Source: Pseudomonas grandcourensis (GTDB taxonomy: Bacteria > Pseudomonadota > Gammaproteobacteria > Pseudomonadales > Pseudomonadaceae). Taken from it: 64,000 nt of DNA. Numbering within the stretch: position 1 is the first letter of the stretch; every line of letters starts with the position of its first letter. This document shows, one piece after another, positions 55,984-64,000 of the stretch. The notes under the pieces were generated by a model that ran no database searches, was not told the DNA's origin, and saw nothing but the letters and a program-made list of their open reading frames with translations. Location of the stretch: positions 906,501 through 970,500 of the forward strand of contig NZ_CP150919.1 of NCBI RefSeq assembly GCF_039909015.1, written 5' to 3'. A program made the translations under genes and the position numbers.

Positions 55984-56012
55984 AAGGCCGCTGAGCAATC
56001 AGCGGCCTTTTG
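55984..56012 (+). terminator. Terminator-like hairpin inside the galactarate cluster
   Basis: An 11-base perfect stem AAGGCCGCTGA/TCAGCGGCCTT with a GCAA tetraloop and four T residues, 18 bases before the aldehyde dehydrogenase start. Being inside the operon, it probably causes partial termination or protects the kdgD message end. Confidence 0.7.
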
Positions 56013-56029
56013 CGTGAGGAGATCTCAAA

Positions 56030-57475
56030 GTGGCAGATGCAAAGCGTTTCGATAACTACATCAACGGCGAATGGGTTGCCGGTGGTGACTATTCGACCAA
56101 CATCAACCCGTCCGAACTGAGCGACGCCATCGGTGACTACGCCAAGGCTGACCTGGCTCAGGTGCACGCCGCCATCGACGCCGCCCGTGCCGCGTTCCCG
56201 GCCTGGTCCACTTCCGGCATTCAGGCGCGTCACGATTCCCTGGACAAAGTCGGTACTGAAATCCTCGCCCGTCGCGAAGAGCTCGGCACCCTGCTGGCCC
56301 GGGAAGAGGGCAAGACCCTGCCTGAAGCCATCGGCGAAGTGACCCGCGCCGGTAACATTTTCAAGTTCTTTGCCGGTGAGTGCCTGCGTCTGTCCGGCGA
56401 CTACCTGCCGTCGGTGCGTCCGGGCGTCAACGTTGAAGTCACTCGCGAAGCCCTGGGCGTGGTCGGTCTGATCACCCCGTGGAACTTCCCGATTGCCATC
56501 CCAGCGTGGAAAATCGCCCCGGCCCTGGCCTACGGCAACTGCGTCGTGCTCAAGCCTGCTGACCTGGTTCCAGGTTGCGCCTGGGCCCTGGCCGAAATCA
56601 TCTCCCGCGCAGGCTTCCCGGCCGGTGTGTTCAACCTGGTGATGGGCAGCGGTCGTGTGGTTGGCGATGCACTGGTCCACAGCCCGAAAGTCGACGGCAT
56701 CAGCTTCACAGGTTCCGTGGGCGTGGGTCGTCAGATCGCCGTCAGCTGTGTATCGCGCCAGGCCAAGGTCCAGTTGGAAATGGGTGGCAAGAACCCGCAG
56801 GTCATTCTCGACGACGCCGACCTCAAGCAAGCGGTCGAGTTGTCGGTCCAGAGCGCGTTCTACTCCACTGGCCAGCGTTGCACCGCTTCCAGCCGCTTTA
56901 TCGTCACCGCCGGCATCCACGACCAGTTTGTCGAAGCCATGGCCGAACGCATGAAGTCGATCAAGGTCGGTCACGCGCTGAAAGCCGGCACCGATATCGG
57001 GCCGGTGGTCTCGCAAGCACAGCTTGAGCAGGACATGAAGTACATCGACATCGGCCAGTCCGAAGGTGCGCGTCTGGTCAGCGGCGGTGGTCTGGTGACC
57101 TGCGACACCGAGGGCTACTTCCTCGCGCCAACCCTGTTTGCCGACAGCGAAGCTTCGATGCGCATCAGTCAGGAAGAGATCTTCGGCCCGGTTGCCAACA
57201 TCGTGCGCGTTGCCGATTACGAAGCCGCGCTGGCCATGGCCAACGACACCGAGTTCGGGCTGTCGGCGGGCATCGCTACCACGTCCTTGAAGTACGCCAA
57301 CCACTTCAAGCGCCACTCCCAGGCCGGGATGGTGATGGTCAACCTGCCGACCGCCGGTGTGGATTACCACGTTCCGTTCGGTGGGCGTAAAGGTTCATCC
57401 TATGGATCACGTGAGCAAGGTCGCTATGCGCAAGAGTTTTACACGGTCGTAAAAACTGCCTACATCGGATCGTAA
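56030..57475 (+). CDS. 2,5-dioxovalerate (alpha-ketoglutarate semialdehyde) dehydrogenase
   Basis: Oxidises 2-oxoglutarate semialdehyde to 2-oxoglutarate with NAD(P)+. It has 481 residues of the aldehyde dehydrogenase family. TPWNFPIAIPAWKIAPAL precedes the cofactor site, FTGSVGVG is the Rossmann loop, Glu250 in QLEMGGKNP is the general base and Cys284 in TGQRCTASSR the nucleophile. The start is GTG with GAGGAGAT upstream. The specific substrate is assigned from its neighbours kdgD and garD. Confidence 0.94.
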   Translation: MADAKRFDNYINGEWVAGGDYSTNINPSELSDAIGDYAKADLAQVHAAIDAARAAFPAWSTSGIQARHDSLDKVGTEILARREELGTLLAREEGKTLPEAIGEVTRAGNIFKFFAGECLRLSGDYLPSVRPGVNVEVTREALGVVGLITPWNFPIAIPAWKIAPALAYGNCVVLKPADLVPGCAWALAEIISRAGFPAGVFNLVMGSGRVVGDALVHSPKVDGISFTGSVGVGRQIAVSCVSRQAKVQLEMGGKNPQVILDDADLKQAVELSVQSAFYSTGQRCTASSRFIVTAGIHDQFVEAMAERMKSIKVGHALKAGTDIGPVVSQAQLEQDMKYIDIGQSEGARLVSGGGLVTCDTEGYFLAPTLFADSEASMRISQEEIFGPVANIVRVADYEAALAMANDTEFGLSAGIATTSLKYANHFKRHSQAGMVMVNLPTAGVDYHVPFGGRKGSSYGSREQGRYAQEFYTVVKTAYIGS

Positions 57476-57574
57476 CCCGCTGCACCCGCGCGAGGCCCTT
57501 GCCTAAGGCCTTGCGCGGCACATGACTCTTGAATGTTTTACCCGCATAAAAATAATCAGTGGGAGTACATCTAC

Positions 57575-58942
57575 ATGCAATCGACCAAGCCGACTCACGT
57601 CCGCTATTTGATCCTGCTCATGCTGTTTCTGGTGACCACGATCAACTATGCCGACCGCGCTACCATCGCAATCGCCGGCTCCAGCCTGCAAAAAGACCTC
57701 GGCATCGACGCCGTTACCCTCGGCTACATCTTCTCCGCATTCGGTTGGGCCTACGTGGCCGGGCAAATCCCAGGTGGCTGGCTGCTGGACCGTTTCGGCT
57801 CGAAAAAAATCTACGCACTGAGCATCTTCACCTGGTCGCTGTTCACCGTGTTGCAGGGGTATGTCGGCGAGTTCGGCATGTCCACCGCAGTGGTCGCGCT
57901 GTTCATGCTGCGCTTTTTGGTGGGCCTGGCCGAAGCGCCATCCTTCCCCGGCAACGCGCGCATCGTAGCGGCCTGGTTCCCGACCGCTGAACGCGGCACC
58001 GCCTCGGCGATCTTCAATTCGGCGCAGTACTTCGCCACTGTGTTGTTCGCACCGCTGATGGGCTGGATCGTCTACAGCTTCGGCTGGCAACACGTGTTCA
58101 TCGTCATGGGCGTGATCGGCATCATTTTCTCCGGAATCTGGCTGAAAGTGATCTACAGCCCGCGCCAGCACCCGATGATCAACGATGCCGAGTTCAAGCA
58201 CATCGCTGACAACGGCGGCATGGTCGACATGGATCAGGACAAGGGCAAAGGCAAGAAGACCGACGGTCCGAAGTGGGACTACATCCGTCAGTTGCTGACC
58301 AACCGCATGATGCTCGGCGTATACCTGGGCCAATACTGCATCAACGGCATCACCTACTTCTTCCTGACCTGGTTCCCGGTGTACCTGGTGCAGGAGCGCG
58401 GCATGACCATCCTCAAGGCCGGTTTCATCGCGTCCTTGCCGGCGATCTGCGGCTTTATCGGTGGTGTGCTCGGCGGGGTGATTTCCGATTACCTGCTGCG
58501 CAAAGGCCATTCCCTGACCTTCGCCCGCAAGGCGCCGATCATCGCCGGCCTGCTGGTTTCCAGCAGCATCGTGGCGTGCAACTACGTGGACGTAGAATGG
58601 ATGGTCGTCGGCTTCATGGCCCTGGCATTCTTCGGCAAAGGCGTAGGCGCATTGGGCTGGGCGGTGGTGTCCGACACCTCGCCGAAGCAGATCGCCGGTC
58701 TGAGCGGTGGCCTGTTCAACACCTTCGGTAACATTGCGTCGATCACCACCCCGATCGTCATCGGCTACATCATCAGCTCCACCGGTTCGTTCAAATGGGC
58801 GCTGGTGTTCGTCGGTTGCAACGCTTTGGTCGCAGTGTTCAGCTATCTGGTGATCGTGGGCCCGATCAAGCGCGTGGTGCTCAAAGAGCCACCAGCGAAC
58901 GGCACTGAAGCCCCTGGCAAATTGTCTCAAGCGCATTCCTGA
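57575..58942 (+). CDS. gudP: MFS glucarate/galactarate transporter (GudP/GarP-like)
   Basis: 455 residues with 12 predicted membrane segments; the anion:cation symporter branch of the major facilitator superfamily ([46 protein letters not shown]). The ATG at 57575 ([11 protein letters not shown]) has GTGGGAG upstream; the frame is open 14 codons earlier without similarity. It lies between the semialdehyde dehydrogenase and garD, which sets its likely substrate as hexarate import. Confidence 0.93.
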   Translation: MQSTKPTHVRYLILLMLFLVTTINYADRATIAIAGSSLQKDLGIDAVTLGYIFSAFGWAYVAGQIPGGWLLDRFGSKKIYALSIFTWSLFTVLQGYVGEFGMSTAVVALFMLRFLVGLAEAPSFPGNARIVAAWFPTAERGTASAIFNSAQYFATVLFAPLMGWIVYSFGWQHVFIVMGVIGIIFSGIWLKVIYSPRQHPMINDAEFKHIADNGGMVDMDQDKGKGKKTDGPKWDYIRQLLTNRMMLGVYLGQYCINGITYFFLTWFPVYLVQERGMTILKAGFIASLPAICGFIGGVLGGVISDYLLRKGHSLTFARKAPIIAGLLVSSSIVACNYVDVEWMVVGFMALAFFGKGVGALGWAVVSDTSPKQIAGLSGGLFNTFGNIASITTPIVIGYIISSTGSFKWALVFVGCNALVAVFSYLVIVGPIKRVVLKEPPANGTEAPGKLSQAHS

Positions 58943-58953
58943 GGAGCGGCGTC

Positions 58954-60507
58954 ATGCAGTTGATTGAACATTCCGACTCGCCGCGCTACATCCGCCTGCA
59001 CGAGCGGGATAACGTAGTGATCGTGGTCAATGATCAGGGTGTACCGGCCGGTACCGAGTTTGCGGACGGCCTGGTTACCGTGGACTTCGTGCCACAGAGC
59101 CACAAGGTCACCCTGGAAGACATTCCCGAAGGTGGCCAGGTGATTCGTTACGGCCAGGTCATTGGCTATGCCTTGCAGCCGATCCCCCGCGGTAGTTGGG
59201 TCAAGGAAGATCAACTGCGCATGCCGACCGCGCCACCGCTGGACAGTCTGCCGCTGTCCACCGACGTACCGGCCGCGCAGGCACCGCTGGAAGGCTTCAC
59301 CTTCGAGGGTTATCGCAACGCCGACGGCACCGTCGGCACGCGCAACATTCTCGGTATCACTACCACCGTGCAGTGCGTGACCGGGGTGCTGGATCATGCG
59401 GTCAAGCGCATCAAGGATGAGTTGCTGCCCAAGTACCCGCACGTCGATGACGTGGTGGCGCTGACCCACAGCTACGGCTGTGGCGTGGCCATCACCGCCA
59501 CCGACGCGTACATCCCGATCCGCACCGTGCGCAACCTGGCCCGCAACCCGAACCTGGGTGGCGAAGCCTTGGTGATCAGCCTGGGCTGCGAGAAATTGCA
59601 GGCCGGGCAGGTGATGCACGACAACGACAGCTCGGTTGATCTCAGCGAGCCTTGGTTGTACCGCTTGCAGGACTCCAGCCACGGCTTCACCGAGATGATC
59701 GAGCAGATCATGGCGCTGGCCGAGACGCGCTTGAAGAAGCTCGATCAACGCCGCCGGGAAACCGTGCCGGCGTCCGAGCTGATCCTTGGCATGCAATGCG
59801 GCGGCAGTGATGCGTTCTCCGGCATCACCGCCAACCCGGCGCTCGGTTATGCCTCGGACCTGCTGCTGCGGGCCGGTGCGACGGTGATGTTCTCCGAAGT
59901 CACCGAAGTGCGCGATGCCATTTACCTGCTGACCTCCCGCGCGGAAAACCAGGACGTCGCCCAGGAACTGGTGCGGGAAATGGACTGGTACGACCGCTAC
60001 CTGGCCAAGGGCGAGGCGGATCGCAGTGCCAATACCACGCCGGGCAACAAGAAGGGCGGGTTGTCGAACATTGTCGAGAAGTCCCTGGGTTCGATCGTCA
60101 AGTCCGGCAGCAGCGCGATCAACGGCGTGCTTGGCCCTGGCGAGCGCTTCAAGAAAAAAGGCCTGATCTTCTGCGCGACCCCGGCCAGCGACTTTGTCTG
60201 CGGGACCTTGCAGTTGGCGGCGGGGATGAACCTGCATGTGTTCACTACCGGTCGTGGCACCCCTTACGGGCTGGCCATGGCGCCGGTGGTGAAGGTCTCG
60301 ACCCGGACCGAACTGGCGCAACGCTGGCCGGACCTGATCGACATCGACGCCGGGCGCATTGCCACCGGCCGCGCATCGATCGAGGAACTTGGCTGGGAGC
60401 TGTTCCACTACTACCTGGACGTGGCCAGCGGCAAGAAACAGACCTGGGCCGAGCAGCACAAGCTGCATAACGACATCACCCTGTTCAACCCGGCGCCGAT
60501 CACTTAA
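58954..60507 (+). CDS. garD: Galactarate dehydratase
   Basis: Dehydrates D-galactarate (mucate) to 5-keto-4-deoxy-D-glucarate. It has 517 residues of the UxaA/GarD family: an N-terminal SAF-like domain (about 1-90) and a C-terminal catalytic domain with [38 protein letters not shown] and [10 protein letters not shown], whose cysteines and histidines bind the iron. It ends the pathway cluster; its product feeds KdgD. The ATG is 11 bases after the transporter stop, with GAGGAG upstream. Confidence 0.96.
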   Translation: MQLIEHSDSPRYIRLHERDNVVIVVNDQGVPAGTEFADGLVTVDFVPQSHKVTLEDIPEGGQVIRYGQVIGYALQPIPRGSWVKEDQLRMPTAPPLDSLPLSTDVPAAQAPLEGFTFEGYRNADGTVGTRNILGITTTVQCVTGVLDHAVKRIKDELLPKYPHVDDVVALTHSYGCGVAITATDAYIPIRTVRNLARNPNLGGEALVISLGCEKLQAGQVMHDNDSSVDLSEPWLYRLQDSSHGFTEMIEQIMALAETRLKKLDQRRRETVPASELILGMQCGGSDAFSGITANPALGYASDLLLRAGATVMFSEVTEVRDAIYLLTSRAENQDVAQELVREMDWYDRYLAKGEADRSANTTPGNKKGGLSNIVEKSLGSIVKSGSSAINGVLGPGERFKKKGLIFCATPASDFVCGTLQLAAGMNLHVFTTGRGTPYGLAMAPVVKVSTRTELAQRWPDLIDIDAGRIATGRASIEELGWELFHYYLDVASGKKQTWAEQHKLHNDITLFNPAPIT

Positions 60508-60522
60508 GACCGCGTTATCGTT

Positions 60523-60589
60523 CATCGCGAGCAGGCTCGCTCCTACATTTGGAATGCATTCCCCTGTAGGAGCGAGCCTGCTCGCGATG
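60523..60589. repeat. REP pair (TAGGAGCGAGCCTGCTCGCGAT family)
   Basis: Inverted copies, the left edge CATCGCGAGCAGGCTCGC with its complement on the right edge, about 23 bases apart. It is downstream of garD. Confidence 0.92.
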
Positions 60590-60666
60590 GCGATCTACCA
60601 GACGCCAACGTCCTTGGTGGCTTATCATTAGCTAACTAACGACGCCCACCCCAAGGTCCTCCCGGC

Positions 60667-61608
60667 ATGCTGGCAATTTTCCTCGAAACCCTGAACATCA
60701 CCGCGCCGGTGTTTGCCATGCTGTTTCTGGGTGTGCTGCTCAAGCGCATCGACTGGATCAACGACAACTTCATCCACACCGCATCGGCACTGGTGTTCAA
60801 CGTCACCATGCCGGCGCTGTTGTTTCTGGGCATCCTGCATGCCGACCTGCACGCGGCGTTGCAGCCGGCGCTGCTGATCTATTTTGCCCTTGCGACCCTG
60901 GTGTGTTTTGCCATTGCCTGGGGCTGGGCGATCTGGAAGTGCCCGCGGGAAGACCGGGGGATCTACACCCAGGGCGCCTTTCGCGGTAACAACGGAGTCA
61001 TCGGCCTGGCGCTGGCGGCAAGTATGTACGGCGACTACGGGATTTCCCTCGGGGCGATCCTCGCGGCGTTGGTGATCCTGTTCTACAACACCCTCTCGAC
61101 CATCGTGCTGGCGGTGTACAGCCCGGTGATCAAGTCCGATCCGTGGAGCATCTGCAAAAGCGTGTTCAGCAATCCGTTGATCATCAGCGTGATTGCGGCT
61201 GCACCGTTCGCCTATTTCAAGATCGGCTTGCCGGGCTGGCTGGAGACCTCCGGCCGGTACCTGGCGCAAACCACCTTGCCGCTGGCGCTGATCTGCATCG
61301 GCGGCACGCTGTCCCTGGCGGCACTGCGCAAAAGCGGCAACATGGCGCTGAGTTCAAGCCTGGTGAAGATGATCGGCTTGCCGGTACTGGCGACGCTGGG
61401 GGCGTGGTTGTGTGGCTTTCGTGGCGCGGAACTGGGGATTCTGTTCCTGTACTTCGGCAGCCCGACCGCCGCTGCCAGTTTCGTCATGGCCCGGGCGGCG
61501 GATGGCAATCACGAACTGGCGGCGGCGATTATCGTGATCACTACGCTGATGGCGGCGATCACCACCAACGTCGGGATCTTCTTTTTGCAGTGGGGCGGGT
61601 GGATTTAA
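60667..61608 (+). CDS. AEC-family (auxin efflux carrier-like) transporter
   Basis: 313 residues with about ten membrane segments. It begins with the typical MLAIFLETLNITAPVFAMLFLGVLLKR and has NVTMPALLFLG and the mid-protein ISVIAAAPFAYFKIG. Bacterial members move small organic acids such as malate or malonate; the substrate here is not readable. It has its own upstream REP boundary and no partners. Confidence 0.9.
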   Translation: MLAIFLETLNITAPVFAMLFLGVLLKRIDWINDNFIHTASALVFNVTMPALLFLGILHADLHAALQPALLIYFALATLVCFAIAWGWAIWKCPREDRGIYTQGAFRGNNGVIGLALAASMYGDYGISLGAILAALVILFYNTLSTIVLAVYSPVIKSDPWSICKSVFSNPLIISVIAAAPFAYFKIGLPGWLETSGRYLAQTTLPLALICIGGTLSLAALRKSGNMALSSSLVKMIGLPVLATLGAWLCGFRGAELGILFLYFGSPTAAASFVMARAADGNHELAAAIIVITTLMAAITTNVGIFFLQWGGWI

Positions 61609-61618
61609 AGGCAAAGGT

Positions 61619-61695
61619 CAAAACATCGCAGCCTGCGGCAGCTCCTACAGGAGGGCACATTCCAATGTCGGAGCTGCCGCAGGCTGCGATCTTTT
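61619..61695. repeat. REP pair (GCAGCCTGCGGCAGCTCCTACA family)
   Basis: Inverted copies starting AAAACATCGCAGCCTGCGG and ending CCGCAGGCTGCGATCTTTT, with about 20 bases between; it separates the convergent AEC and carboxymuconolactone-decarboxylase-like genes. Its T-rich ends may stop transcription in both directions. Confidence 0.9.
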
Positions 61696-61708
61696 CAAAG
61701 CAATGAAA

Positions 61709-62089
61709 TTATTCCGGCTTCTGGTAGCTGTCGATCACTTCCTGCGCCGCCCTGAACGCATCAATCGCCGCCGGCACACCGGCATACACCGCGCAATGCA
61801 GAAGCGCCTCGCGAATCTCATCCACGGTGCATCCGTTGTTCAGCGCACCGCGCACGTGACCTTTCAACTCCTGCGGGCACTTGAGTGCAGTCAGGGCGGC
61901 AAGGGTGATCAGGCTGCGGGTTTTCAGCGGCAGGCCTTCGCGATTCCACACACCGCCCCAGGCGTGCTCATTGACGAAATCCTGTAGCGGCTGGGTGAAT
62001 TCGGTGGCATTGCCCAGTGCGCGGTCGACGAAGGCGTCGCCCATCACTTGGCGGCGGACTTCAACGCCGGTTTTTTTATTCTCGGTCAT
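61709..62089 (-). CDS. Carboxymuconolactone decarboxylase-family protein
   Basis: 126 residues of the CMD/AhpD-like helical fold, closest in layout to PcaC: VRRQVMGDAFVDRAL, FVNEHAWGGVWNREGLPLKTRSLITLAAL, HVRGALNNGCTVDEIREALLH, YAGVPAAIDAFR. No pca genes are nearby, so a role in protocatechuate breakdown is not supported by context; it lacks the CxxC of AhpD peroxidases. Its ATG overlaps the antiporter stop by 4 bases, so the two are coupled. Confidence 0.9.
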   Translation of the reverse strand: MTENKKTGVEVRRQVMGDAFVDRALGNATEFTQPLQDFVNEHAWGGVWNREGLPLKTRSLITLAALTALKCPQELKGHVRGALNNGCTVDEIREALLHCAVYAGVPAAIDAFRAAQEVIDSYQKPE

Positions 62090-63147
62090 GGGACTTCCTT
62101 CTTATGGTGTTGGCGACGCCAGGCGCATAGCGACGTGAACAGCAAAAACGTCACCAGCGCCGGCAGGACGAAAAACAGCATCAAGTGTTCCAGCTTGCCG
62201 GCCAGTGGCATGCCGGTGGTGAATGACACCACATGCAGCCCATACGCCAGGTACAAACCCAGAAACAGCAGGCCTTCGGCGCGGGTCACCCGGTAGCCGG
62301 TATAGAACAGCGGCAAGCACAGCACCGCGACGCCGAGCATCACCGGCAGGTCGAAATCCAGGGCGTTAGGCGACACCGACAGCGGCGACGGTGCCACCAG
62401 CGCGGTAAAACCGAGCACACCCAGGAGGTTGAACAGGTTGCTGCCGATCACGTTGCCCACGGCAATATCGCGCTCGCCGCGCATGGCCGCGATCAACGAA
62501 GTGGCGAGCTCAGGCAGTGAGGTGCTGACGGCGACGATGGTCAGGCCGATGATTCGCTCCGACAACCCAAGGTCGGTGGCGACCACAACCGCCGCGCCCA
62601 GCAGCAAGTGCCCGGCGTACACGAGCATCGCCAGCCCGGTGACGATCATCAGCAGGCTGCTGAGCCATGGCGCTTGCGCATGATGATCATGGCTGGATAC
62701 CGGCCGTCCCGAATGCCGTGACTGGCGCAGCAACAAGCCCAGGTAAATCGCCAGTGCCGTCAGCAACATCACGCCGTCGGCACGGTTCAGTTCTTCATTC
62801 CAGGCGAGTACGAACACCAGCAGGCTGGCGCCGATCATCAACGGAATATCCAGGCGCACCAGTTGCCGGGAAACCCGCAAAGGAATGATCAGCGCGGACA
62901 ACCCGAGGGTGACGAGGATGTTGAAAATGCTGCTGCCGATCACACTGCCGACGGCGATGTCGGCATTGTGCGCCAAGGTCGCTTGCAGGCTGACCGCCAT
63001 CTGCGGTGCGCTGCTGCCGAGGGCGACGATGGTCAGGCCGATGATCAGCGGTCGTACGTGCAACCGCGCGGCGATGCGTACGGCGGCGCGTACCATCAAT
63101 TCGGCGCCGACTATCAGCAGGAGCAATCCGCTGAGCAATTCGATCAC
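62086..63147 (-). CDS. CaCA-family Ca2+/Na+ antiporter (YrbG type)
   Basis: 353 residues, ten or more membrane segments in two inverted halves. Each half has the ion-binding alpha motif: GLTIVALGSSAPQM / GSVIGSSIFNI and GLTIVAVSTSLPELATS / GNVIGSNLFNLL. A His-rich loop (SSHDHHAQ) separates the halves. It exchanges Ca2+ for Na+ or H+ across the inner membrane. In the first half the usual acidic Glu of the motif reads Gln (GSSAPQ), whereas the second half keeps Glu. The start is GTG. Confidence 0.92.
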   Translation of the reverse strand: MIELLSGLLLLIVGAELMVRAAVRIAARLHVRPLIIGLTIVALGSSAPQMAVSLQATLAHNADIAVGSVIGSSIFNILVTLGLSALIIPLRVSRQLVRLDIPLMIGASLLVFVLAWNEELNRADGVMLLTALAIYLGLLLRQSRHSGRPVSSHDHHAQAPWLSSLLMIVTGLAMLVYAGHLLLGAAVVVATDLGLSERIIGLTIVAVSTSLPELATSLIAAMRGERDIAVGNVIGSNLFNLLGVLGFTALVAPSPLSVSPNALDFDLPVMLGVAVLCLPLFYTGYRVTRAEGLLFLGLYLAYGLHVVSFTTGMPLAGKLEHLMLFFVLPALVTFLLFTSLCAWRRQHHKKEVP

Positions 63148-63197
63148 GCTGATCAGAGGTAAATCGGCTAATCCGAAAATGGTCGGGGCTCCATCGG

Positions 63198-63572
63198 TCA
63201 GTCGTCGAGAGCTTGCACGCGAACCCGTGCGGTACCGCTGCTCAGCATGCCCAGGCGCTCGGCGGCTTCCCGGGACAGGTCGATCAGGCGGCCACGGGTG
63301 TGCGGCCCGCGATCATTGATGCGTACCACGCAGGATTTGTCGTTATTCAGATTGGTGACCTTCACCCGTGTACCGAAGGGTAGCTGGCGATGGGCGGCGG
63401 TCATGGAATTCATGTTGAAACGCTCGCCGTTGGCGGTGCGTTTGCCTTGGTGTTTGGCGCCGTAGTACGAAGCCACGCCGGTTTTATCGTAGCCGTGCGG
63501 ATCGACGGTGTCGGTGCTGGCGCAACCGGCCAGGAGCGAGAGGAGGGAGCAAAGTCCAAGTAGACGCTTCAT
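63198..63572 (-). CDS. Short RlpA-like lipoprotein
   Basis: 124 residues. The lipobox LLSLLAGCAS places the lipidated Cys at about 17. The rest is a single double-psi beta-barrel: GVASYYGAKHQGKRTANGE, AHRQLPFGTRVKVTN, RINDRGPHTRGRLIDLSREAAE. Full-length RlpA cleaves denuded glycan strands and has a C-terminal SPOR domain; this protein has no SPOR, so it is a short paralogue. The start at 63572 is fixed by the lipoprotein signal. Confidence 0.9.
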   Translation of the reverse strand: MKRLLGLCSLLSLLAGCASTDTVDPHGYDKTGVASYYGAKHQGKRTANGERFNMNSMTAAHRQLPFGTRVKVTNLNNDKSCVVRINDRGPHTRGRLIDLSREAAERLGMLSSGTARVRVQALDD

Positions 63573-63593
63573 TTGAAAGCTTCCGAAAACAAA

Positions 63594-63715
63594 TGTGGGA
63601 GCGACGGTGCGGTGGTCCGACTTGGTCGCGATTGGCATTCTGACAGTCAACTTTGTGTTGAGTGCCGGACCGCTATCGCGAGCAAGTCGAATCGTCGCAC
63701 CGTCGCTCCCACAGG
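63594..63715. repeat. Extended REP-like palindrome
   Basis: The outer arms TGTGGGAGCGACGGTGCG and CGCACCGTCGCTCCCACA are perfect complements; an inner GCGAT/ATCGC pair is like that of the common REP pair, and the spacer is about 85 bases. It differs from other copies by the GACGGTGCG extension. Confidence 0.85.
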
Positions 63716-63716
63716 A

Positions 63717-63747
63717 GATGGAGCCAGATTTTAGAGCTGGCTCCATC
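63717..63747. terminator. Hairpin at the end of gatB
   Basis: An 11-base perfect stem GATGGAGCCAG/CTGGCTCCATC with a nine-base loop, directly after the gatB stop on the minus strand. No T-run follows, so it may be an mRNA 3'-end stabiliser rather than a strict terminator. Confidence 0.55.
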
Positions 63748-63751
63748 CTCA

Positions 63752-64000
63752 TCAGCCTTCGAGCTTGCTTTTGAGCAGTTCGTTGACCTGTTGCGGGTTG
63801 GCCTTGCCTTTGGAGGCTTTCATGGCCTGACCGACGAAGAAACCGAACATCTTGCCGCGCTTGGCTTCGTCTGCCGCGCGGTATTGTTCGACCTGCTCGG
63901 CGTTGGCCGCGAGCATTTCGTCCAGCACCGCCGAGATGGCGCCGGTATCCGTCACTTGCTTGAGGCCGCGCTTGTCGATGATCTCGTCCGCGCTGCCTTC
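63752..64000 (-). CDS. gatB: Aspartyl/glutamyl-tRNA amidotransferase subunit B, C-terminal part
   Basis: The subunit of GatCAB that binds misacylated Glu-tRNA(Gln)/Asp-tRNA(Asn) for transamidation. Only the last 82 codons are in the window; the frame is open to base 64000. The GatB/YqeY tail domain is recognisable: [51 protein letters not shown]. Confidence 0.95.
   Translation of the reverse strand, partial: EGSADEIIDKRGLKQVTDTGAISAVLDEMLAANAEQVEQYRAADEAKRGKMFGFFVGQAMKASKGKANPQQVNELLKSKLEG

Noticed and set aside
61709..62089. Assignment as PcaC of the protocatechuate pathway
   Set aside because: No pca genes nearby and the gene is coupled to an antiporter; only the family-level name is supported.

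Overview
The window is a 64 kb piece of a chromosome from a fluorescent pseudomonad, most probably the Pseudomonas fluorescens group. The evidence is gene content and order (truB-rpsO-pnp, nadC/ampDE/chemoreceptor, piuABC, speC, the dpp operon with an OprD-type porin, roxSR, prfC), the high G+C of most coding regions, and many paired REP palindromes between genes. No CRISPR array, prophage or insertion sequence was seen. All calls come from reading the sequence; no database was searched.

Layout. 1-4.1 kb: translation and RNA decay (truB 3' part, rpsO, pnp), a tRNA-Thr(CGU) and a small acidic protein. 4.1-8.8 kb: nadC, ampDE (peptidoglycan recycling) and a chemoreceptor. 9.1-17.1 kb: a zinc-ribbon membrane protein, TatD nuclease, the Cra/FruR repressor and the fructose phosphotransferase operon fruBKA, with a Cra operator upstream of fruB. 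17.2-18.8 kb: a Tat-exported PhoD phosphatase. 18.8-22.4 kb: an AT-richer accessory island with an alpha-xenorhabdolysin-type pore-forming toxin and an unknown partner gene. 22.4-30.3 kb: iron uptake (piuB, piuA, piuC, Sel1 protein), then speC with an attenuator-like leader. 31.0-35.1 kb: an orphan gene and an osmoprotectant ABC importer. 35.4-37.7 kb: prfC and a small exported acidic protein. 37.8-48.6 kb: the dipeptide uptake operon, with three binding proteins, one porin, two permeases and two ATPases. 49.0-53.7 kb: a SIMPL protein, the RoxS/RoxR redox two-component system and a YddA/SbmA-like ABC protein. 53.9-60.5 kb: a complete D-galactarate/D-glucarate pathway with its own GntR repressor. 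60.7-64 kb: an AEC transporter, a carboxymuconolactone-decarboxylase-like protein, a Ca2+/Na+ antiporter, an RlpA-like lipoprotein and the end of gatB.

The most unusual locus is 19140-21386. XaxA/YaxA and XaxB/YaxB are normally two separate proteins of a binary alpha-pore-forming toxin. Here they lie in one uninterrupted reading frame of 748 codons. At the A/B junction the frame contains a near-perfect Shine-Dalgarno (AAGGAGGT), formed in part by two rare AGG arginine codons, six bases before an in-frame ATG. One locus may therefore make both a fused A-B protein and free B subunit. A five-A tract just upstream could switch the locus to a split, TAATG-coupled two-gene form by loss of one A. 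A downstream 299-codon gene of unknown function could be a third component or a protection factor.

Other second-look items are the mutually exclusive hairpins in the speC leader, palindromes upstream of the dpp operon and at the galactarate promoter, the rpsO-pnp intercistronic stem, and an apparent inversion of the piu-speC block relative to P. aeruginosa.
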